Below the pieces are notes generated by a model. That model was not told the DNA's origin. It did not search any database and was given only the letters and a program-made list of their open reading frames with translations. DNA of 64,000 nt from Aphrophora alni (Eukaryota; Arthropoda; Insecta; Hemiptera; Aphrophoridae). A program made the position numbers and the translations under genes. Positions 23,801 through 32,800 of this stretch are shown one piece after another. Where the stretch lies: assembly GCA_963513935.1 (NCBI GenBank), contig OY740768.1:13685993-13749992 (forward strand), in the 5' to 3' direction. Positions within the stretch are counted from its first letter, which is position 1. Each line of letters starts with the position of its first letter.

Positions 23801-26800
23801 TTGGGCATAAAATCAGGATAGTCCAAATATCAGTGTATACAGTACTACCTCGTTTATCCGGACCTCGTTCAACCGGATCGATCCGGAACAAAAAATAAAA
23901 AATTTAATCATGGATAAAATAAAGCAAAAGCTTAAAGTTTCAAAATATTTTAATAATTATTTTTAATAATATTTATAATATTTTGAAACTTTAAACTTTT
24001 GCTGTATTTTATCCTTGAATATGGAGTTTCAACAAGAAATATCTGCTATTACATTAATGTTGATAAAAACGTGATTTCCTCAACACTACAGTGTCGCCTT
24101 GAGGTATTAGGGCGGGTTGTTGATGCACTGGGAAGAGAAAGTGGAGGAGCAATGACCTCTGCGTCACCATCCCCCTACCCCGACGCGGCATGACAGTGAT
24201 CTTGTCTATTGTCTACGCCGGCGGGTAGTCTGTCATGAGCTAGCGATCGGAATACATCATTACCATATCGTGCTGTGCAGTGTTTAGTTTCTTTACATTT
24301 TTGATCAGATACGGTTAATAGTATTATATTCGTGTGTTAGCGCTTGTGCGTGGAAATGGTGACGAAACGAAAACGTAATGTGCTTACAATGGCCCAAAAG
24401 TTAGACGCATTGAATCGTATAGAAAGGGCCGCATTGAAACGTCACACCAAATTAAAACAGAGGAAGATAAATGACTTTTTTGTAAATAACAACTAAACCC
24501 TGTGTAAATTAAAAGCATGTGTAAATAAAATGTTTTTCGTGATTTACAGTACATTGTGTAATTTTGTGTATTGTGTAAATTGAATGACTGTGTAAATATT
24601 GTGTTTTTTCATGACTTATAAATGGTAAGTTATCATTTTCTATTTTGTTTTATTTATCTTTCTATAATTTCGGATTATCCGGATTTTTGATTAACCGGAT
24701 CACTTCCGGTCCCAATTAGTCCGGATAAACGAGGTTGTACTGTACATAATTGGAGAATGTCAGAACTTGAAGTTTGTCAGAATTATCTCAAGGAGTCAAG
24801 TTAAAAAGAAACAAATAATGTCTTCTATGTTAACAATACAACAAATAAAATTTGCTGACAAAATAAAGATATTTCTCGTACTATTTTTATTGGTTTCTAT
24901 TTATTGCTGTAAATAAAAATATGTGAATGATGCATAGTTAAACAAGCATGTTTAAAAGGATGTACATGAATGTTTAAATGTAAATATACACCCATTTTGT
25001 AAACAAACTGAAAATGTATCTTCATTACCAATGCAATGATTACGACCTGCGAAACTTACTATTAACTTTTCACGTTTACTCCCAATTTGAAATTTATTGG
25101 AGGATGGTGACTACTGTTTAGTTTTGTGTGCCGTGGTTTTGCACCATTTATTTTAAGATGTTTGTGTTTAGTGTGATTTAAACTATATTTTTAATGATAT
25201 AATTAATATTGTGGCCACATTCCAAATATAAATGTATATTTGTACAATTATGTATTTAATTCCTTAATTTTAATAATTACGATGAACCAACTCCTTCAAG
25301 GCATGGTGGTGTACGTAGAATAGTACCTCATCCGAGTAGTAGAGGCGTAGGAGCACCTCGAACGAGACGTTCAAATATGCACTTTAGGTGAGTTTATTTT
25401 CTGTTTTTATTATATTTGTACTGATTTCCCAGAGTTACAGCCCATCCTGTATCTTATACCGACATAGACTCCAGAAATATTGAAATCACATGATGATGCC
25501 TGAGATTAGTGACTGATGTCCTATTAGTTCACAGGCCAAAGAATTTTTTAATACTTGACAGAAGTACCAAAGGAATTCTAAAAGTCTGGCCAAAATAGAC
25601 TCGTTACATTCTAGTTGTATCTTTGGTCACTGCAGGTATTTCATTAGTGTTTAAGTTAAGGTTTGATAAGGTAGAACATAATATTTTATCTACATTAATT
25701 TGTTCTTATCATTTCTACCTGTTTAACTTGTACTGTATCATTAAATTATCTATTACAATTGATACAAAATTATACAACAGAGTATTTTCTTTAATGTAAT
25801 AGCAGATATTTCTTGTTGAAACTCCATATTCAAGGATAAAATAAAGCAAAAGCTTAAAGTTTCAAATATTTATTAGTATAATGAGCTACAATTGTTTCGC
25901 CTTGCGGCATCGACGGGCTACTGATGTTTCAGTAGCCCGTCGATGCCGCAAGGCGAAACAATTGTAGCTCATTATACTAATAAATATTTGAAACTTTAAG
26001 CTTTTGCTTTATTTTATCCTTGAGTATTTTCTTATAAAATAATATACATTTTAATGAATTTAATTATTTTTCATTACTGTTGAGACCGAAGGTTCTTGGT
26101 GGAATTCCATGTTTAAAGAAAAAATAATAAAACAATTTTTTATTTTGCAACTTCCACTTTTTATTAGTCTAACCTATGTCTATATATGTAATATTATGCA
26201 TTACAGCCTCGTCAATGCCTTAGCAGGCGAAACCATAGGTCGGCTTGACTAATAAAAAGTGGAAGTTACAAAATAAAAAATTGTTTTATTATTTTTTCTT
26301 AAAATTTAATTATTGTTTTTAACATTATTTGATTTGTTGTTATTCATTTATGTTATAGTTCTTCAGGTGGTCTCTCTTCATTATCACCTTCTTCTCGGGA
26401 AAATGTAGATCCTATAGCTGAATTGTTATCTCAATTATCAGGTGTGCGCCGTACAGCGGCTAGTCAAGGTTCAACGCCATCCCAACTACAACAATTACAA
26501 ATGCAGTTACAATTAGAGCGGCAGCAGGTGAGGGTATGCATCCCATTTGTTTTGTAGCATTTTTCCAACTAGTTTATGTTGTTGATTAATTCAATACTAA
26601 AGTTATCAATGATGATATTGTTGTAATGGAATTGTAATAAAAATATGACACAAGTGTCAAATGAAATTTTTATTGTGTAGAGTATGGTGGGGCCATTCTG
26701 AATTTTCTTCATGAAGCCCTTGTTTTAACAGAGTGGTTCTCTGCTAAATTTCAAAATTGTTTGAATGTTCCATATTTTAGATTTCCATAGATTGAATGGG

Positions 26801-29800
26801 AATAAGAGTGTGGATGCCATACTCACTACAATCCTTTGTACTGGTGATTATATCATCAAGCAATGTTTGTATAGTGGTAGCAAATGTTATCTTTTTTTCC
26901 TTCTTTTTTTTCTTTTTCTTTTTTTTTCTGGAATATGTTTGGTTGTGGTTTGTATTGGCCCTAAAAATAAAAATAAATGCCATGTATAAATTAACATATT
27001 TTCAAAAAAACTTCTTTTTTGTACTATTAATATTTGTATTTTTTTAAAAATAATATTTATTTCTAAAATGGATTGAGATATCAATAACAAAACATTGGAG
27101 AAAGTTTTATATTATTAGTTTGCAGTCTATCACAAAATCTAAAAATCACAAAATTTTTCACTTAACCATTAAAATTTTTGATGCCCTATATCTTGAAAAC
27201 CATTGATTTTCACAAACTATTTATAAGATAAAAATGAATTCTTGTTAATTTACTAATACAAAGTTTTATTTTGATCTTCCAGCATTTCGGAATTAATTTT
27301 TATTAATTTCGGCTTTATTTATCACCTTGACTGGTGAGTACTGGATGACCAAAATAAGCTTTGTATGTCCTAGTAAATTACCAAGAATTGTTTTTTTACC
27401 AATATTTTACAATTTTTCAACATAAAATAGAAATAAAGCCCTCATCTTGTTCATTTATTAAAAGTGCTCATTGAATGACCAAAGTCTGAGTTCTGGGCTT
27501 TGTCAAATATCCATAAAATTAAATTTTGGATCTTGCACTTTAAGAAACTACCAAAACATAAACTTCATGTCATAGCTGATATGTGTTAAGGGCTCAATTA
27601 CAGGGGGGCGGGGGATGACTACAATATGTTGTGGCTTCTGTACATTTACTAAAATAAGAAATATTAGGACATAATCAGTTTATAAATTATGTGATTAGGT
27701 AAATATTTTTTAAGGACTCGCGCCTTCCTCTCCCACTCCCTCTCTCGATAAAATTCCTTAAATTTATCACATGTTCTATGAACATGGCTAAGCAAAGGAC
27801 GTTTTTCGTAATATGTTCTTATATGGCTTGTCACGCCATACAGAGCTTCTGTATGACGTAACAGCCTGTTTCTTTGTTTCAACACTATTATTCAAAATTA
27901 TAGTTTTCATATTTAAACAAAATCACATTTTTACTTTTATATATTCAATAAACTGTCATCTTACTTTCTTAAATCTAACATTTTATTTATAATTACAATT
28001 TATTTATTATTATTGACTACAGACCAATATTTATTATTAATTATTATCAATTACCAATTATTTATTGGTTGGAAATGTCCCATGCTTATAACTCATTTAC
28101 ATAAAATAATTTAATGTATCACAAATATGACTATATCAAAGTGTAATAACAATTTTTTATAAAGTTCGCAGTTCAATGGGAAATAGTGAGTGGGGAAAAA
28201 AATAGTAACATGAATCCGTTATGAATTACATCTCAAGTATTGTGTAAATAAATTTACTCATTCTATAGAGATGTGACTTGTTGTGTAAATTGTAGTGTTT
28301 CATTGAACAATTCTTATTTTCCAAATAGTGTTTCTAATAGTTGGGTTAGAGTTATTGTATATTGCACTCAACTGGAGATTCCGTACATTAATTAAACTAA
28401 TTTTGTTACAAAATAGATTGCTCGCATATTATATGTTACACTATTGTTCTGGTTTCATTAATCTGTTTGTTACACATAAGTGTCTATATGGAAGCAACCC
28501 TGTAGTAAACATTTTCTGAAGAAATTCACACCTTCTTTTATTTGACACAATTTCATGTTTCTATTTTATGTTTAATTGCAACAATATGACCATTTATAAA
28601 CCTCGAGCTAATGATTTATATTGTATTTACTTTATTATTTTGCATTTGTTGTTTTGTTTTTTTTCCCGCTCACATGTTTACATTAGTAAAGATAAGGTAT
28701 AAGGATTTTTTTTTCCAAATTGACTTGTTTTTACAAAATTCCTGTATATGATGCTCACTGGAGTAAAAAACCTGTTCATTTTGTAATTTAGATTGATGGT
28801 TATTATAGAAGTGGGAGGATCATACATGAACCATGATTATCATACTGTAAATTTTATTGTACTTGTTGTAAGAACAAAAATCAGATCTCAAAATTGATTT
28901 TTAGTGATTTTAAGTAAATTTAGCTTGAATATGGGCTTCAAGAATCCAAACAAAAATCATTGGTCACTATATCATGAAAATTTGCAATTATTATAAATTT
29001 GTGAATAACTGTCATCATTCAAAAGATAATTTTGACACAATTTAGTCACAGACGTCTTAGACTTTGTTCAAATTTGCAATGTACTGTTTTTTTAGGGCAA
29101 CTCTTAAGTGTTTAAATATGTTTAAATAAAATATTGATTTTTTGAAACCAATGTATCAAACCACTTGCAATAGAAATTTACTGATTGGAAGTACAGTAAT
29201 GGGCAAAAAACCCTACCACCTTAATTACATATTTTTTTAAAATATTTTTTTCTTGACTAATGATAACTTTATAGTCTTGAGACAGTTTGTCGTGTGTTTT
29301 TGAAGCATTTATTTAGTTTCAAATTTTAATTTAAGACATTAGGGTAGATTTTCTGAAACAAGTGTAAGAAAGGCTTTTTCATATGTGTGTACTCGCACTG
29401 TGTATTTATTGTTTTGCATGAGAAGCTAAAGTATTAAGATAGCCAATACTATTAGTTTGCTGTTTTGTTATTTTGTGACTACTGTTGTACTGATGGATTG
29501 TTTATGAAGTTTTTTTAATTCTGTCTATTTTGGCTTGAAATAAAGTAATTGATATTATACTTGCAATTAACTGAATTACATATATATTTTCTTCTTCTTT
29601 TTTTATTTTTTATTTTGGTGTGTAATGTTTTTTGATCATAGAACATTTTTTCAAAAACATGTTTCTTAGAAACTAAGAAATAGATTAATTTTAAATGATT
29701 ACCTTCTATAGTCTAATAGTGGAATTTAAATATTATGACTGTTACTGCTAGTCAGCCATTCTAAAATGTTTTGGATGATGGGATTTGTCTGCTGTCATAA

Positions 29801-32800
29801 TCTAAAAAATACATGTTCCCACAACATATAAAATTAACATAATATAAGTTCGGAGGAGGCTCGTATATAGTGAGTTCGGATGTGGCAAATTGGGATCCTA
29901 GCTGGATCTACATCTTTTTTCATGTAGACTTGGGTTAAATCTCTTTTGACCAATTCTTGTTCTCTCCTGACTCTGACACTATTATATTATTGAGGGCTAG
30001 ATGTCTTTATTTTATTTTATATTCTTTCCTTACTCTATTTTTTAGTAAGGCAAGGACCGTGAGGTTTTCTACCTTTAAACATAAGAAAAATGGTGACAGA
30101 AAATAACACAATACCACTAAAACAGGCACAATTTTGAGTAATTTTATAGCACGATTACTAGACCCCACTGTCTCGACTGTTACTGTTGTCCAACTGCATT
30201 GTAGATAGGAAAGGAAACTTTATGTGTTGCTTTTTTATTTTTTCTTATAGTATCATATAATGTGTTTTAATTGATATATTTTTAATAGTTTTGATGTGTT
30301 TATGTCTCAATTTTAGGCAGCATATCCTATACAAATTTGCTGAATATGTTATTCTGACTATAACAATCCTTATTAATTGTAATTTATCTGCAGCTATTAC
30401 AATTTTAGGCAAAAAAAGGAAAATTATTATGAAATATTTTGGAAGAGTTCCAAATTTATTCTACAATAAAAAAAACCTGACATCCTACTAAATGACAACT
30501 TGAATTTTCTGTCAACACAATCTATGACATACACTTAATTCATTGAGTAAGAAGTAAACCATCCAGTTAATTGATTGTAAACCAGACAGTAGGATGTATG
30601 CAGATCCAAGACTAATTGATTTAAACATTGTATGACTAAAGTGGTCCACTTAATGACGGTTTTTATATTATATAATATGTTCGAGCGATCATGTTTTTGT
30701 TATATGTTTGTGACAATGTGCAAAGCCTGAATATGACTCTTGCAGATGAAATGACCATAGCTACATTTCAATTAATAAGGACATATAAATGTAAATTATA
30801 CTGGATATATTAAAAATCAAATAATCCAGAGGTTTCAAATAAAATATAAGTGTGCAAAAATATTACTTCACTGTAAAAAGGGAAAGTTAATGACAGTGGT
30901 AACTCATTAATAAAAAGCTAAACTTTGATTTCAACCCAATACATGGCACTATACTGTAATAGTGAACAAGAAAAAAGCACGAGATATTTTTCTGCTTCCT
31001 ATCTTCAGTGTAGTGGGACAACAATGATAGTTCATTAAGTCAGTGGGCTTACTATTTGTGTTCTTAATTCAAAATAATATTTAAATGTGTGGGTGTTGAG
31101 TATTGCATGTACATTTAGTTTTATGAGATTGGACAAATCTCAACATGAAACAAATTTTAGAATAGCTGGAAACACTATAGCCAAAATGGCAATAGTGTAG
31201 AAACGAGACAATTATATGTCACTTATAATTATTATCAACAGTTTGAGAATAATTATGACTATTTTTCACTTACTGTTAACATGCTTTTGTTATCAATGGT
31301 TAATTGATTGTTTGCACTATGTGACAGGCGGCGAGACAACAGTTAGAAAGATTGCCACGTCGCCAGACACAAACCGCAAGTACAGTGGCAAGTACAGGCT
31401 CAGCAGCGACAGCACCTGCACATAATACATTACCTGCAGAGGCAGCTGCATCAGCTCCTCAGACTCATACGTCACAACTAATGCTTACCAGGTAACTTAT
31501 TAGTTTTTTTAACACTATTTCCATAAATTGTCTAGCAAGTATACAAGGAAACATTATACCCAAAAATTACCAGAATGGAGTTAAACATTTTTTTTTTTAA
31601 TCTAGTCTCCTTCAAAGTGTTCTGCTCTAGACTTGTCTCAGCATTTTATTCACTGCTGGAACTTTTCATTCAGTCTCTTTGTTGTTTTTAAGTGCTCTTC
31701 ACTTCATTGATGTTAGCAAAGTGTTTTCATTGCATACGAGGGATCAGAAAAAGTTTTATGTTTGTCAAGATAAATTGTTAGTCAAAGTTATCTGGGCGAG
31801 AGTATTTTCTTCATGATGAATCCATTCAATACTAAACTACATACTTTCTGTCTTTCTTTGTACATGTTTGTCCAATCTCCTCTATACCTCCAAATAAAAC
31901 TCTTAATTCCACAATATGGTCTTGACAATGGATTAGACTTGATAGGCATTCTTGGGTTTCGGTGTTTTCAATTGGTTTTGTTTCTAGTTCATAACCATAA
32001 CACTAAAAATTACCTACGGTTACAAGTTTAGGAACAAACTATGGGAAGTATAATTGAACTATTGTTTAACTTGTTCATTCAAATCATGACAAACATTCAA
32101 GGAATTGTTATTTTTATCAAATGATGCATGTACGAGTATTTTGTGGTAACATGTTTCATTTTCAAATCTTTATTTAACATTTGTTACATTTTTTTTTGTC
32201 ACTGCATTGAACTGGTTCTTCAAAAATATTGAAATGGTTCAATCATTTTAGAATGAATAACAGTAGAAAATTATCTAAAAAAAGATTTAATCTATTTATC
32301 TGCTTAGCTGTTTAACTCTCCCAACTGGCGAAGTATCCCTTATGGGCGGATGAATGACGCATGGTTTAGTTAATCGACTCAAAAACACGTATTTTGCAAT
32401 TCAACATTTCGCCCATTTAGAATCGTCCTACCGCAATAAATAAAATAGTGTAGGAAAGCTAATGTTCCGTAGATGCAAAAAAAAACCCACAAAACATTAT
32501 AAATAATATTCCAGAAATTGGTAAAGTTTGTATATTTTTGATACGAAATGTCAAAGGTTTGCTTTGAGCGGTTGTAAACAAAAAAAGATGCATAATCATG
32601 CAAATATATATATATATCAAAACATTTTTCTCTAATATTCTCAAATCGATATTTCTGTCTAACAGATCTACTACTGTAACACTGTTATATAGATCACATC
32701 TTTCTCTTTCGTTCTGTGCTTTCCAAATCTTTCTATTTGTTATAGTTTTTATTTTATAAAAATTGAACAAAATCAAGAATTTTAACTTATTTTTGCACAC

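Larger units (their letters stand above)
23840..24742 (+). mobile_element. Tigger/pogo-like element, internally deleted
   Basis: TIRs CAGTACTACCTCGTTTATCC (left) and CAGTACAACCTCGTTTATCC (right, reversed) match the pogo/Tigger type (CAGTA..ACCTCG.TTATCCGG). TA target duplication at 23838-23839 and 24743-24744. Extra CCGGAT/ATCCGG motifs lie inside both ends. A hairpin element (23912-24014) is nested in it, and a short remnant of the transposase frame survives. Confidence 0.85.
21264..25280 (+). other. KCMF1: U12-type AT-AC intron 4 of KCMF1
   Basis: No GT-AG junction joins exon 4 to exon 5, but the AT-AC junction gives [15 protein letters not shown] in phase 0, aligning with vertebrate PRDLDESSG. 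The donor is ATATCCTTT (U12 consensus RTATCCTTT). TTCCTTAAT at about 25260-25268 matches the U12 branch consensus TTCCTTRAY and lies about 12 nt before the terminal AC at 25279-25280, within the usual U12 distance. The 4.0-kb intron also carries several transposon relics listed separately. Confidence 0.92.
25388..26358 (+). other. KCMF1 intron 5
   Basis: Less than 1 kb; almost all of its middle and 3' half is made of two hairpin elements, B (25830-26023) and C2 (26071-26299), which lie about 50 bp apart. No other feature seen. Confidence 0.8.
26534..31327 (+). other. KCMF1 intron 6
   Basis: AT-rich. It holds a TTTC/TTTTT pyrimidine run near 26890-26930, an antisense 73-codon coding-like frame (27664-27885), a short GC-rich GGGGGGCGGGGG patch at 27604-27615, and one copy of repeat family R (29850-30070). 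Otherwise no gene or element was recognised. Confidence 0.5.

Noticed and set aside
32459..32800. 113-codon minus-strand frame in KCMF1 intron 7
   Set aside because: Phe/Ile/Lys/Asn-rich product of AT-rich DNA, overlapped by another frame; no recognisable domain.
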